Assembly (NCBI RefSeq): GCF_900129375.1
Contig: NZ_FQVN01000001.1
Location: 434,001-498,000 of the forward strand
Reading direction: 5' to 3'
Source of the DNA: Streptoalloteichus hindustanus
GTDB taxonomy: Bacteria; Actinomycetota; Actinomycetes; Mycobacteriales; Pseudonocardiaceae
Length of the DNA: 64,000 bases
Shown here: positions 43,062 to 51,413 of the stretch, piece after piece
Position numbering within the stretch: position 1 is the stretch's first letter
Layout: each line of letters begins with the position of its first letter
The notes under the pieces: model-generated
Told to the model about the DNA's origin: nothing
Databases searched by the model: none
What the model saw: the letters and a program-made list of their open reading frames with translations, nothing else
Position numbers and translations under genes: made by a program

Positions 43062-44003
43062 ATGGCGACAATGCGCCTGGTTCGGCAGCACGAGTTCGGG
43101 GGACCCGAGGTGCTGTGCGTGGAGGAGGTCGAGCGTCCCCGGCCGTGGATCGGCGAGGTGCTGGTGCGGGTGCGCGCCGCCGGCGTGAACCCGGTCGACT
43201 GGAAGACCCGGGCGGGGCACGGGGTCCCGGGAGCGCTCACGCTGCCCATGACCGTCGGGTGGGACATCTCCGGCGTGGTCGAGGAGGTCGGCCCCGGGGT
43301 GTCCCTGTTCCAGCCCGGCGACGAGGTCTTCGGGATGCCGGCGTTCCCGCGCCAGGCCGCCGCCTACGCCGACTACGCGGTCGCCGCGACCCGGCAGCTG
43401 GCCCGCAAGCCCGCCGGCGTGGACCACGTGACAGCGGCCGGGCTCCCCCTGGCCGGCCTCACGGCGTGGCAGTTCCTGGTGGACACCGCGAAGGTCGCGG
43501 CGGGGCAACGGGTCCTCGTCCACGCGGCGGCCGGCGGGGTGGGCCACCTCGCGGTCCAGATCGCGAAGCTCCGGGGCGCGCACGTGATCGGGACGGCGCG
43601 CGCGGAGAAGCACGAGTTCCTGCGCGGCCTGGGCGTCGACGAGGTGATCGACTACACGGCGGTCGACTTCACCCGCGCGGTGTCCGACGTGGACGTCGTG
43701 ATCGACCTGGTCGGCGGCGAGACGGGGCTGCGCTCGGTGGAGGTGCTGCGCTCCGGCGGCCTGCTGCTGACCGCACCGACCCACGAGCCGGAGATGCAGG
43801 CGGCGGCCGAGGCGCGGGGCGTGCGCTACGGCGTCGTCATCGTCGAGCCGGACCACGCCGCGCTGGCGGAGCTGGCCGCGCTGGTGGACAGCGGCCGCCT
43901 GCGCGTCGAGGTGGACTCGGTGTTCCCGCTGGCGGAGGTCGGGAAGGCGCACGAGCGCGGGGAGACCGGCCGCGCCCAGGGCAAGATCGTTCTCACGACC
44001 TGA
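43062..44003 (+). CDS. NADP-dependent quinone oxidoreductase/MDR family
   Basis: This 313-residue medium-chain reductase lacks the zinc ligands of alcohol dehydrogenases and resembles quinone oxidoreductases. The N-terminal GroES-like domain has VRAAGVNPVDWKTRAGHGVP and PMTVGWDISGVVEEVGPGVS. The cofactor site is VLVHAAAGGVGHLAVQIAKL. GGAAGAG lies just before the ATG at 43062. It is divergent from the HxlR regulator and likely induced by reactive carbonyls or quinones. It should reduce quinones or alpha,beta-unsaturated ketones with NADPH. A hairpin follows the gene. Confidence 0.92.
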   Translation: MATMRLVRQHEFGGPEVLCVEEVERPRPWIGEVLVRVRAAGVNPVDWKTRAGHGVPGALTLPMTVGWDISGVVEEVGPGVSLFQPGDEVFGMPAFPRQAAAYADYAVAATRQLARKPAGVDHVTAAGLPLAGLTAWQFLVDTAKVAAGQRVLVHAAAGGVGHLAVQIAKLRGAHVIGTARAEKHEFLRGLGVDEVIDYTAVDFTRAVSDVDVVIDLVGGETGLRSVEVLRSGGLLLTAPTHEPEMQAAAEARGVRYGVVIVEPDHAALAELAALVDSGRLRVEVDSVFPLAEVGKAHERGETGRAQGKIVLTT

Positions 44004-44022
44004 GCGGGCCACGGGGAACGGA

Positions 44023-44054
44023 ACGGGGCGGGACCCGGAGAGGTCCCGCCCCGT
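44023..44054. terminator. Bidirectional terminator
   Basis: ACGGGGCGGGACC and GGTCCCGCCCCGT form a 13-bp perfect stem with a CGGAGA loop between the convergent oxidoreductase and FadE5 genes. Confidence 0.87.
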
Positions 44055-44069
44055 CGCGCCGAACCTGGC

Positions 44070-45902
44070 TCAGAACGCGGACTCGTCCACGTCCATCAGC
44101 GAGTTGTCGGTCGCCTCGGTGATCCGGCGGCGGGCCGACAGCTCGGGCAGCACGTTCTTGGCGAAGAACGAGGCCACCGCGATCTTGCCCTCGTAGAACG
44201 CCTTGTCCTTGGCCGAGGCGCCGGCGTCGAGCGCGGCCAGCGCGATCTCGGCCTGGCGCAGCAACTGCCAGCCGACCAGCAGGTCGCCGGCGCTCATCAG
44301 CAGGCGGACCGAGCTCTGGCCCACCTTGTAGATGTTGCGCACGTCCTCCTGCGACGAGGTCAGGAAGCCGATCATCGCGCCGAGCATGCCCTGCAGGTCC
44401 TCCAGGGCCTGCCTGAGCAGCGCGCGCTCCTCCTTCAGGCGGCCGTTGCCGCCCTCGGACTCCAGGAACTTCTGGATCTCGCCGGCGACGAGGGCCAGGG
44501 CCTGGCCCTTGTCCCGAACGATCTTGCGGAAGAAGAAGTCCAGCGACTGGATGGCGGTGGTGCCCTCGTACAGGGTGTCGATCTTCGAGTCGCGGATGTA
44601 CTGCTCGATCGGGTAGTCCTGCAGGAAGCCGGAGCCGCCCAGGGTCTGCAGCGACTGCGCGAGCATCTCGTAGCCGCGCTCGGAGCCGACGCCCTTGACG
44701 ATCGGCAGCAGCAGGTCGTTGACCCGCTCGGCCAGTTCGACGTCGTCGCCGGCGGCGATCCGGTCCTGGAAGGACGCGGTGTACAGGTACACCGCGCGCA
44801 GGCCCTCGGCGTACGCCTTCTGCAGCATCAGGCTGCGCCGCACGTCCGGGTGGTTGATGATCGCCACGCGGGGGGCGGTCTTGTCCGTCATCCGGGTCAG
44901 GTCGGCGCTCTGCACCCGCTCCTTGGCGAACTCCAGCGCCGTCAGGTAGCCGGTGGAGAGGGTGGCGATGGCCTTGGTGCCGACCATCATGCGGGCGTAC
45001 TCGATGACCTGGAACATCTGCGCGATGCCGTCGTGCACCTCGCCCAGCAGCCAGCCCTTGGCCGGGACGCCGTGCTGGCCGAAGGTGACCTCGCAGGTGG
45101 TGGAGACCTTCAGGCCCATCTTGTGCTCGACGTTGGTGACGAAGGCGCCGTTGCGCTCGCCCGGCTCGCCGGTCTCGGTGTCGAAGAGGAACTTCGGCAC
45201 CAGGAACAGGCTGAGGCCCTTGGTGCCCGCCTTCGCCTCGATGCCGGGGCCCTCGGGGCGGGCCAGCACCAGGTGCATGATGTTCTCGGTCATGTCCTGG
45301 TCACCGGACGTGATGAAGCGCTTGACGCCCTCCAGGTGCCAGGAGCCGTCCTCCTGGAGCACGGCCTTGGTGCGGCCGGCGCCCACGTCCGAGCCGGCGT
45401 CCGGCTCGGTGAGGACCATGGTGGCGCCCCAGCCCCGGTCGATCATGATCTGGGCCCAGCGCTTCTGCTCCTCGGTGCCGTTGCGGTGCACGACGGAGGC
45501 GAAGTTCGGGCCGGCCATGTACATGTAGATGGCCGGGTTGGCGCCCAGGATCAGCTCGGAGGCGGCCCACTGCACGGTGGGCGGGATGCCGAAGCCGCCG
45601 AGCTCGTTCGGCAGCGCCAGGCGGTACCACTCGCCGTCCCAGAGCGCCTTGAAGGACTTCTTGAACGACTCGGGCAGGGTCGCGCTGTGCGTCGCGGGGT
45701 CGAACACCGGCGGGTTGCGGTCGGCGTCGGCGAAGGACTCGGCCAGCGGCCCGGTGGCCAGGTTGTTCAGCTCCGTGAGCACGCCCCTGGCGGTGTCCTC
45801 GTCGGCCTGTTCGAACGGCCCGGTGCCCAGCCGCTCCTGAACCCTGAGCACCTCGAAGAGGTTGAACTCCAGGTCCCGCAGGTTGCTCTTGTAGTGGCCC
45901 AT
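44070..45902 (-). CDS. fadE5: Acyl-CoA dehydrogenase, FadE5 type
   Basis: This 610-residue flavoprotein performs the first oxidation of fatty acyl-CoA. The long form matches mycobacterial FadE5 in length and N-terminus ([19 protein letters not shown]). Motifs are [20 protein letters not shown] for FAD and substrate binding, [20 protein letters not shown] near the active site, and [20 protein letters not shown]. The C-terminal 100 residues are helical, as in the long acyl-CoA dehydrogenases. ATG at 45902 agrees with the family start. In mycobacteria this gene follows fadA2; here it is monocistronic with its own paired operator boxes. Confidence 0.95.
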   Translation of the reverse strand: MGHYKSNLRDLEFNLFEVLRVQERLGTGPFEQADEDTARGVLTELNNLATGPLAESFADADRNPPVFDPATHSATLPESFKKSFKALWDGEWYRLALPNELGGFGIPPTVQWAASELILGANPAIYMYMAGPNFASVVHRNGTEEQKRWAQIMIDRGWGATMVLTEPDAGSDVGAGRTKAVLQEDGSWHLEGVKRFITSGDQDMTENIMHLVLARPEGPGIEAKAGTKGLSLFLVPKFLFDTETGEPGERNGAFVTNVEHKMGLKVSTTCEVTFGQHGVPAKGWLLGEVHDGIAQMFQVIEYARMMVGTKAIATLSTGYLTALEFAKERVQSADLTRMTDKTAPRVAIINHPDVRRSLMLQKAYAEGLRAVYLYTASFQDRIAAGDDVELAERVNDLLLPIVKGVGSERGYEMLAQSLQTLGGSGFLQDYPIEQYIRDSKIDTLYEGTTAIQSLDFFFRKIVRDKGQALALVAGEIQKFLESEGGNGRLKEERALLRQALEDLQGMLGAMIGFLTSSQEDVRNIYKVGQSSVRLLMSAGDLLVGWQLLRQAEIALAALDAGASAKDKAFYEGKIAVASFFAKNVLPELSARRRITEATDNSLMDVDESAF

Positions 45903-45951
45903 CTCGTCAGCTCCCGTGTGCGTGCGGGTCGGCCGGCAGGGCACGCCCCCC

Positions 45952-45990
45952 TTACTGACCGGTAACAACGAGGGTATTACCGATGGGTAA
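45952..45990. promoter_or_regulatory. Paired TTACC/GGTAA operator boxes before fadE5
   Basis: TTACTGACCGGTAA (45952-45965) and TTACCGATGGGTAA (45977-45990) are related dyads whose starts are 25 bp apart, 50-90 bp upstream of the start codon. They resemble TetR-type fatty acid regulator sites but differ from the 21329/24544 operators, so another regulator is likely. Confidence 0.75.
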
Positions 45991-46144
45991 CCGCCGGCAA
46001 GTGCACTCCCTGAGACCCAGCGCACTCACCCGACCGCTCGTCGCGGAGGCGGCGATCGGTCGAACCGTTCAGCTTGGCCGATAGTGCCCGAAAAGGCGCC
46101 AACCGTGGTCTCTCTCCGCGTTCGCGGCGCTACTTTCCGTCCCC

Positions 46145-47452
46145 ATGGGCGTTGACCTGTCCGCCGTCTGGGAGCTGCCCGACGTGCGCGAGGCCCTGGC
46201 GCGGCGGGACATGCGCGCGGTCTTCCGCGCGGTGTCCGCCGCCGGCCTCTCCCAACGGGAGATCGCCCAACGGACCGGGCAGAACCAGTCGGACGTCTCG
46301 GCCGTCGTCCACGGCCGCGAGGTCCAGTCCTACGACCTCCTCGTCCGCATCGCTGTCGGCCTCGGCATCCCCCGTGGTTACATGGGTCTCGCCTATTCCC
46401 CCGGCTGCGAGCCACGCTCGCCGGATCAGGAGGAGGACGAGGACGTGAAGCGCCGGCGGTTCCTCGCCCACGCGGGCCAGGTCGTCCTCGGCGCCGCCGT
46501 CTTCGGCGACCCCGAGCCGTTCTCGGTTGCTCCTTGGTCCCCCACACCGGCTCCGCGACGAATCGGCATGACCGATGTCGAACAGGTGCGACGCGCTACT
46601 GAGCACCTTCGCGCACTGGAGCTCGTGCACGGCGGGGGAGTAGTTCTTCCGGCGTTCGACGGGCACGCCCAAACAGCGGAAGGCCTCCTGAAAGCTCGTG
46701 CTGCGGACCAGGTGCGTCGGGAGATGTTCGGCGCGGTGGCCCTCCTCCGAGGCAGGGCGGCCGGGGCCGCTTACGACATGGGTTTGATGGATCACGCCCG
46801 TTCCCATCTTCTGCAGGGCATGAAGCTCGCGAGGGAAGGCGACCACCCCGCGATCCAGGCGTCACTCCTCCACAACGCAGGCTGCATCGAGCGACATGGC
46901 GGCGCGCCCGACGCCGCGCTCCGCCTCTTCTCTCTCGGCCACCTGTCGGCTTCGAACATCGGATGCCCACGGCTGCTGGCACTGCTGGAGATCAACGAAG
47001 CCTGGGCTCACGCCCAACTCGGGAACCGAGAACAGGCGACGCGTGCGATCGCAAGCGCCCGGGACAACTTCGCACGAGGTGAAACCGAGAACACGCCACC
47101 CTGGCTCTCCTGGTTCACTCTCGCGGAGGTGCGCTCGGTCGAGGGAGTTACCTGGGTGGCACTTGGCGAGGAGACCAAGGCGGTGAGCTCACTCCGCGAG
47201 GCGCTGCGCAACCGAACCAACGCCAACCTGCTCTCCCAGAGTTTCGAACTGGCGGAGTTGGGGGCCACGCACCTCCGCGATGGTGACCTGAGCGAGGGGG
47301 TGCGCCTGGGCATGAAGTCTCTTGACCTGGTCGGACCACTGCGGTCCCAACGCGCCCGAGACCGACTTGCGCCGCTCCAAACCGCCGCACTCCGCTCCGG
47401 GCGACAGGCCGCCGACCTCACCCACCGCATCACCCTCGCACGCAGAACCTGA
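46145..47452 (+). CDS. XRE-type helix-turn-helix regulator with TPR-like domain
   Basis: This 435-residue protein has an N-terminal XRE DNA-binding domain (residues 25-80: LSQREIAQRTGQNQSDVSAV, SYDLLVRIAVGLGIPRG). An RRRFLAHAGQVVLGAAVF stretch follows, which imitates a Tat motif. The rest is an alpha-helical TPR-like repeat domain of about 290 residues (GMTDVEQVRRATEHLRALEL onward). It ends GRQAADLTHRITLARRT. Two truncated copies of the part after the HTH follow directly, each with its own ATG. Regulators of this class occur in large numbers in actinomycetes, and their signals are not known. A and T are more frequent here than in the neighbouring genes. Confidence 0.9.
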   Translation: MGVDLSAVWELPDVREALARRDMRAVFRAVSAAGLSQREIAQRTGQNQSDVSAVVHGREVQSYDLLVRIAVGLGIPRGYMGLAYSPGCEPRSPDQEEDEDVKRRRFLAHAGQVVLGAAVFGDPEPFSVAPWSPTPAPRRIGMTDVEQVRRATEHLRALELVHGGGVVLPAFDGHAQTAEGLLKARAADQVRREMFGAVALLRGRAAGAAYDMGLMDHARSHLLQGMKLAREGDHPAIQASLLHNAGCIERHGGAPDAALRLFSLGHLSASNIGCPRLLALLEINEAWAHAQLGNREQATRAIASARDNFARGETENTPPWLSWFTLAEVRSVEGVTWVALGEETKAVSSLREALRNRTNANLLSQSFELAELGATHLRDGDLSEGVRLGMKSLDLVGPLRSQRARDRLAPLQTAALRSGRQAADLTHRITLARRT

Positions 47453-48502
47453 AGCGGCAGAAACAATGCAACGCCGCAAGTTCCTCTCCCACGCGGGCCA
47501 AACGATTCTCAGCGCCGCCGTTTTCGGCGACCCCGGCCTTGCTTCGCCACAGCACATCGACACGACTCCGCTCCCTCACAGAGTGGGCATGTCGGATGTG
47601 CACCAGCTCGACGACGCGGTGCGCCGCTTGTTCGTCCTGGAGCGGACTCACGGCGGAGGCGTTGTCCTGCATCTTGCGGAGGGTCTGGCCAACTGGAGTC
47701 ACCAAGTCCTCCGCGCCCAGGGGACAGAAGCGGTGCAGCACGCACTGCGAAGCGCGGTCGCTCGCCTCCACGGAAAGGTCGCATGGGCGGCCTACGACTT
47801 CGGTCTCCCCGACAAGGCTCGCCATCACCTCCTTGTCGGGCTGCAACTCGCCCGCGAAGCGGGAGACCCGTACGTCCAGGCGTATTTGCTCAACACCTCG
47901 GCTCGAGTGGAGATGCACAACGGCACGCCGGACACTGCCCTCCAGCTTCTCCAACTCGGATACACACCGGCCCTCGCGGCCCGGTCCTCCCTTCTGATCG
48001 CCCTCATGGAGTGCAAGATCGCGGGCGCCTACGCCAAGCTCGGCGCGCGGGACCCCGTGGTGCGAGCGCTGGCCACCGCGCGGGAGAGCTTCGACCGCGT
48101 GCCGCACGAAGAAAGCCCGAGTTGGCTTGAGTTCTTCTTCACCCGCGCGTCACTGGCGGGAGCCGAGGGCGTGGCGTGGGCGTCCTTGGGCGAAGAAGAA
48201 CGCGCCATCAACGCGCTCACCGAAGCTCTCCGGAAACGAGGTGACGAGTCCCCTCTCGCCCAATCCTTCGAGCTGGCCGAATTGGGGGCCGCACACCTTC
48301 GCAATGGCGATACCAACGAGGGTGTTCGCATCGGCATGAAGTCGCTCGACCTCGTTGGACCACTGCGGTCACAACGCGCCCGGGATCGGCTCAAGCCCCT
48401 GCACGCCGCAGCCCTCCGTTCCGGACGACAGGCCGCGGACCTCACCCACCGCATCGCCCTCGCACGCAGAACCTGAAGCGGCAGAAACAATGCAACGCCG
48501 CA
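47433..48502 (+). repeat. Tandem gene duplication marked by 46-bp identical junctions
   Basis: The bases 47433-47478 and 48457-48502 are identical and 1,024 bp apart. Each spans the end of one TPR gene, the 13-bp gap (GAAGCGGCAGAAACA follows the stop) and the first codons of the next. The identical junction marks the unit of duplication. Confidence 0.88.
47466..48476 (+). CDS. TPR-domain paralogue lacking the DNA-binding domain (copy 2)
   Basis: The 336-residue product begins MQRRKFLSHAGQTILSAAVF and corresponds to residues 100-435 of the preceding XRE regulator. The helix-turn-helix is absent. Helical repeats continue with RVGMSDVHQLDDAVRRLFVL, and the end SQRARDRLKPLHAAALRSGR-QAADLTHRIALARRT is almost the same as in copy 1. 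ATG is 13 bases past the stop of copy 1. A Tat-like motif (RRKFLSHAGQ) stands at the very N-terminus, yet no clear cleavage site follows, so export is doubtful. It may act as a partner or decoy of copy 1. Confidence 0.8.
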   Translation: MQRRKFLSHAGQTILSAAVFGDPGLASPQHIDTTPLPHRVGMSDVHQLDDAVRRLFVLERTHGGGVVLHLAEGLANWSHQVLRAQGTEAVQHALRSAVARLHGKVAWAAYDFGLPDKARHHLLVGLQLAREAGDPYVQAYLLNTSARVEMHNGTPDTALQLLQLGYTPALAARSSLLIALMECKIAGAYAKLGARDPVVRALATARESFDRVPHEESPSWLEFFFTRASLAGAEGVAWASLGEEERAINALTEALRKRGDESPLAQSFELAELGAAHLRNGDTNEGVRIGMKSLDLVGPLRSQRARDRLKPLHAAALRSGRQAADLTHRIALARRT

Positions 48503-49464
48503 GGTTCCTCTCCCACGCAGGTCAAATGGTTCTCGGCGCCGCCGTCTTCAGGCCGCCTGCCGCTCATCCCCATCGGATCGGGATGGTGGACGTTCTCCAG
48601 GTCCAGCGGGCGGCGGAACAACTCGGATCGCTCGAAGCCCGATACGGGGGCGGAGTGGTCGGGGCTGCCCTCGCCGGAAAGGCGAAGTGGGCTGAAGGGC
48701 TGCTCCGTAGCCAGGCCAGCGACGAGGTGCGCGTCGCCCTGATGGGCGCAGTCGCCCAACTCCACAGGAAGGCGGCGTCCGCAGCGCTGGACATGGGTCG
48801 TGCCAGTGCGGGACGCCACCACCTGAGCCGTGGCATGGAGCTGGCGAAAGCTGGGAAACACGACGAACTACTCGTTTGCCTGCTCTACACCGCCGGCCGC
48901 GCCGAGCGTCACTCCGGCGACGACAGAAGCGCACTCCACCTGTTCCAGCTCGGGCACTCGCCCGCGACCGCAGCCCGGTCATGGCGTCTGCTCGCCCTCA
49001 TGGAGATCAACAGTGCTGTTGCCTGGGCCAAGCTCGGAATGCGCGATCTCGCGGTTCAGTCGCACGCCCGCGCTTGTGAACACTTCGCTCTCGCCCAAGA
49101 CGCGTCCGCTGACTGGCTCGGCTGGATTGACAGCGGCGAGATACGGGCGATGGAGGGCGTCATGTGGGCCACGCTGAGCGAAGAGGAGCGGGCCATCAGC
49201 GCCCTCGTCACCAGCCTGAGGCACCGAGGCGACAGCGCGCCCGTCTACTCGGCCTTCTCACTGGCCGAACTCGCGACTGCCCACCTGCGCAACGGAGACA
49301 TCAACGAAGGGGTGCGGGTGGGGATGAACGCGGTCGATCTGGTCGAACCACTGCGGTCCCAACGCGCCCGAGACCGACTTGCGCCGCTCCGGGTCGCAGC
49401 GCTGAGCTCCGGACGGCAGGCCGGCGACCTCGTCCACCGCATCACCCTCGCGCGGAGGCGGTGA
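48490..49464 (+). CDS. TPR-domain paralogue lacking the DNA-binding domain (copy 3)
   Basis: This 324-residue protein begins MQRRRFLSHAGQMVLGAAVF and is the third copy of the TPR part. The linker after the start is shorter (RPPAAHPHRIGMVDVLQVQR). Divergence from copies 1 and 2 is larger in the middle repeats, while the end GRQAGDLVHRITLARRR is conserved. The ATG is 13 bases past the stop of copy 2. Its last 23 bases overlap the 3' end of the convergent DoxX gene. Like copy 2 it has no visible DNA-binding domain, so it may modulate copy 1 or a distant XRE partner. Confidence 0.8.
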   Translation: MQRRRFLSHAGQMVLGAAVFRPPAAHPHRIGMVDVLQVQRAAEQLGSLEARYGGGVVGAALAGKAKWAEGLLRSQASDEVRVALMGAVAQLHRKAASAALDMGRASAGRHHLSRGMELAKAGKHDELLVCLLYTAGRAERHSGDDRSALHLFQLGHSPATAARSWRLLALMEINSAVAWAKLGMRDLAVQSHARACEHFALAQDASADWLGWIDSGEIRAMEGVMWATLSEEERAISALVTSLRHRGDSAPVYSAFSLAELATAHLRNGDINEGVRVGMNAVDLVEPLRSQRARDRLAPLRVAALSSGRQAGDLVHRITLARRR

Positions 49465-49822
49465 GGGCGACAGTGACAGCCCAGGCGAGGTAGGCGAGAT
49501 TGACCACCAGGCGGGCGGCGACACCGGCGGGTCGGTCGAGGAGGCGGGGTCGGGTGCGGTGGGCGTGGCGCAGGGCGTCCAGGTGCGACACGAGGTAGGT
49601 CGTGATCAGCGCGGCGGCGGCCCATCCGCCCCACGTCCGCGTGTCGGGGAGGGCGAGCAGGCCGGCGGTCGCGATCTCGGCCAGTCCGCTGCCGGCGACG
49701 AGCAGGGCCGGCGCCGGCAGCCAGGCGGGCACCAGGGTTCTGAAGTAGCCCGGCAGCACGAAGTGGGCGACGCCGACCACGGCCAGGAACAGGGCGAGAG
49801 CGAGAGCCGCGAAGGTGGCCAT
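49442..49822 (-). CDS. DoxX/MauE-like membrane protein
   Basis: This 126-residue protein has four hydrophobic segments: ALALALFLAVVGVAHFVLPG, LLVAGSGLAEIATAGLLAL, AAALITTYLVSHLDAL and VVNLAYLAWAVTVAL. This is the DoxX-like fold, in which VPAWLPAP and the glycine of ALLVAGSGLAEI are conserved. It is divergent from an AraC-type regulator, whose start lies within 80 bp, so that regulator probably controls it. The 3' end overlaps copy 3 of the TPR genes by 23 bp. The specific role in redox or stress metabolism is unknown. Confidence 0.85.
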   Translation of the reverse strand: MATFAALALALFLAVVGVAHFVLPGYFRTLVPAWLPAPALLVAGSGLAEIATAGLLALPDTRTWGGWAAAALITTYLVSHLDALRHAHRTRPRLLDRPAGVAARLVVNLAYLAWAVTVALTASARG

Positions 49823-49831
49823 GGGCCGATC

Positions 49832-50524
49832 GTGCGGGGCCGACGCGGCTGGTGTCTTGAACGGAACGATCGTCGGCTGGTCCTCGCCCTGGATCACGAG
49901 GTGGCGGTGTTCCGGGAGACGGGGCCGGCCGAGGTGCCGGGACACAGCCACCCGGTGTGGAAGCTGGTGTTGCCGGAGCGCGGCGGCGGTCTGCTCGTGC
50001 CGCCCGGACTGCGGCACTCGTGTGCGGCGTCCTCGGCCTTCACGGCGGTGTTCGTCGACCCGTGGTGCACGGGCATGCCCCCGGGCGGTCGGGTGTCGCA
50101 TGTGGACGCACGCAGCGTGCGGCGGCTGCTCGACGCGCTCGGCGAGGACATGGACCTCGTGGCGTTGCGCGGTGAACTCTCCACGGTCCTCGGCCCCGCT
50201 CCCACTGTTGACCCACGGATCGCCCACGCCCTGCGGGAGTGCGGGCGGGCCGATCGGCTGGACGGGCTCGCGGCGCGGGTGGGTCTGTCTCCGTCGAGGC
50301 TGCGGGCGCTCGCGCGCGAGGCAGCCGGCATCCCGCTGAGCCGACTGCGGCAGTGGCGACGTCTCCGGTGGGCGGTCCGATTGCTCCCGCACAAGCCCAC
50401 CGCCGAGGTGGCTGCCCTGGCGGGTTTCGCCGACCAGGCACATCTGACCCGCACGGCGCGTCGCCTGGTCGGTCGCACTCCCGGTTCCCTGCGCCCGCAG
50501 CGGCCCCAGTCACCCTGCCGGTAA
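49832..50524 (+). CDS. AraC-family transcriptional regulator
   Basis: The product has up to 230 residues. The N-terminal part is a cupin-like sensor (LALDHEVAVFRETGPAEVPG, HSHPVWKLVLPERGGGLLVP, VFVDPWCTG). The C-terminal part is an AraC helix-turn-helix pair (GLAARVGLSPSRLRALAREA, then EVAALAGFADQAHLTRTARR). The start is uncertain: GTG at 49832 would include the conserved LVLAL strand but lies close to the DoxX start; GTG at 49901 has no such problem but loses that strand. Neither has a good ribosome binding site. It probably controls the divergent DoxX gene. Confidence 0.82.
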   Translation: MRGRRGWCLERNDRRLVLALDHEVAVFRETGPAEVPGHSHPVWKLVLPERGGGLLVPPGLRHSCAASSAFTAVFVDPWCTGMPPGGRVSHVDARSVRRLLDALGEDMDLVALRGELSTVLGPAPTVDPRIAHALRECGRADRLDGLAARVGLSPSRLRALAREAAGIPLSRLRQWRRLRWAVRLLPHKPTAEVAALAGFADQAHLTRTARRLVGRTPGSLRPQRPQSPCR

Positions 50525-50621
50525 TTCGGGGACGTGCTGGTCGTGGTCCAGAGAATCAGAAGGTCATGGACCAAACGGCCGCGAGAGCGGGGACCACTGC
50601 GCTGCACAAAACGGAGAAAAC

Positions 50622-50951
50622 ATGGCGCTTCCCAGAAAAGGGTCCCGCCGCATCGTCGTCGACGGGGTGGTCTACCGGCGGCGGCTGCGTGGCAGACCGA
50701 CATACGACCAGGGTTCGGGCATGTCGCCGTGCACCTACGCGGTCGAGGACGGGGAACGGCCCGGCACGACCCTCGTGGTGACGACCAACCAGGTCCACCC
50801 CAGCAACTGGGTCGGAGGGGTGGCCGTGCCCGTTCGACCGGCGGATGTCGCGGACAGCATTCGCGCGGCGCTGGCCAGGGGATGGACGCCCACGAAGCAC
50901 GGGTCGCCGTTCCTGCTCGACCGCTCGGAAGGATTCGTCTCCGCACTCTGA
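50622..50951 (+). CDS. Conserved hypothetical protein (109 aa)
   Basis: This 109-residue protein begins MALPRKGSRRIVVDGVVYRR, a beginning seen in small actinobacterial proteins of unknown role. It continues as a beta-rich domain (TTLVVTTNQVHPSNWVGG, ADVADSIRAALARGWTP). GGAG lies seven bases ahead of the ATG. No catalytic motif is visible. The gene is alone between the AraC regulator and the FKBP gene and ends in a very strong hairpin. Confidence 0.75.
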   Translation: MALPRKGSRRIVVDGVVYRRRLRGRPTYDQGSGMSPCTYAVEDGERPGTTLVVTTNQVHPSNWVGGVAVPVRPADVADSIRAALARGWTPTKHGSPFLLDRSEGFVSAL

Positions 50952-50992
50952 TCGTTGCCGTGCCAGAAAGAACAGAAGTGGGGATGAAATGG

Positions 50993-51033
50993 AGGAGCGG
51001 GTTTCCCGACCCGTGGTCGGGAAACCCGCTCCT
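50993..51033. terminator. Bidirectional terminator
   Basis: An 18-bp perfect stem starting AGGAGCGGGTTTCCCGAC closes over CCGTG. It serves the convergent hypothetical and FKBP genes. Confidence 0.9.
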
Positions 51034-51049
51034 GGTGTGAATCGCCTGG

Positions 51050-51382
51050 TCAGGCGACGTCGAGCAGCTCCACCTCGAAGAGCAGGGTGGCGTTCGGCGG
51101 GATCACGCCGGGGAAGCCGCGCTCGCCGTAGGCCAGGGGCCCCGGGATCGTCAGCTTGCGGACGCCGCCGACCTTCATGCCGGCCACGCCGAGGTCCCAG
51201 CCCTGGATGACCATCCCGGCGCCGAGCGGGAACGAGAAGCCCTCACCGCGGTCCCGGGACGAGTCGAACTTCGTGCCGTCGGTCAGCGTGCCCACGTAGT
51301 GCACGGTGACCGTGTTGCCGGGCCGGGCCTCCGCGCCGCCGCCGACACGCACGTCCTCGATCCCCAACTGCTGCTCAGTCAT
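51050..51382 (-). CDS. FKBP-type peptidyl-prolyl isomerase
   Basis: This 110-residue protein is a single FKBP domain with [40 protein letters not shown] and the C-terminal [14 protein letters not shown]. The residues of the active pocket (Tyr, Phe, Asp, Trp and Phe) are in place. There is no signal peptide, so it is a cytoplasmic folding helper. Its ATG is 31 bases after the stop of the GNAT gene on the same strand, so the two may be cotranscribed. Confidence 0.94.
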   Translation of the reverse strand: MTEQQLGIEDVRVGGGAEARPGNTVTVHYVGTLTDGTKFDSSRDRGEGFSFPLGAGMVIQGWDLGVAGMKVGGVRKLTIPGPLAYGERGFPGVIPPNATLLFEVELLDVA

Positions 51383-51413
51383 GTTTTCCTACCTGGTTGA
51401 CGGTCGAACCACC

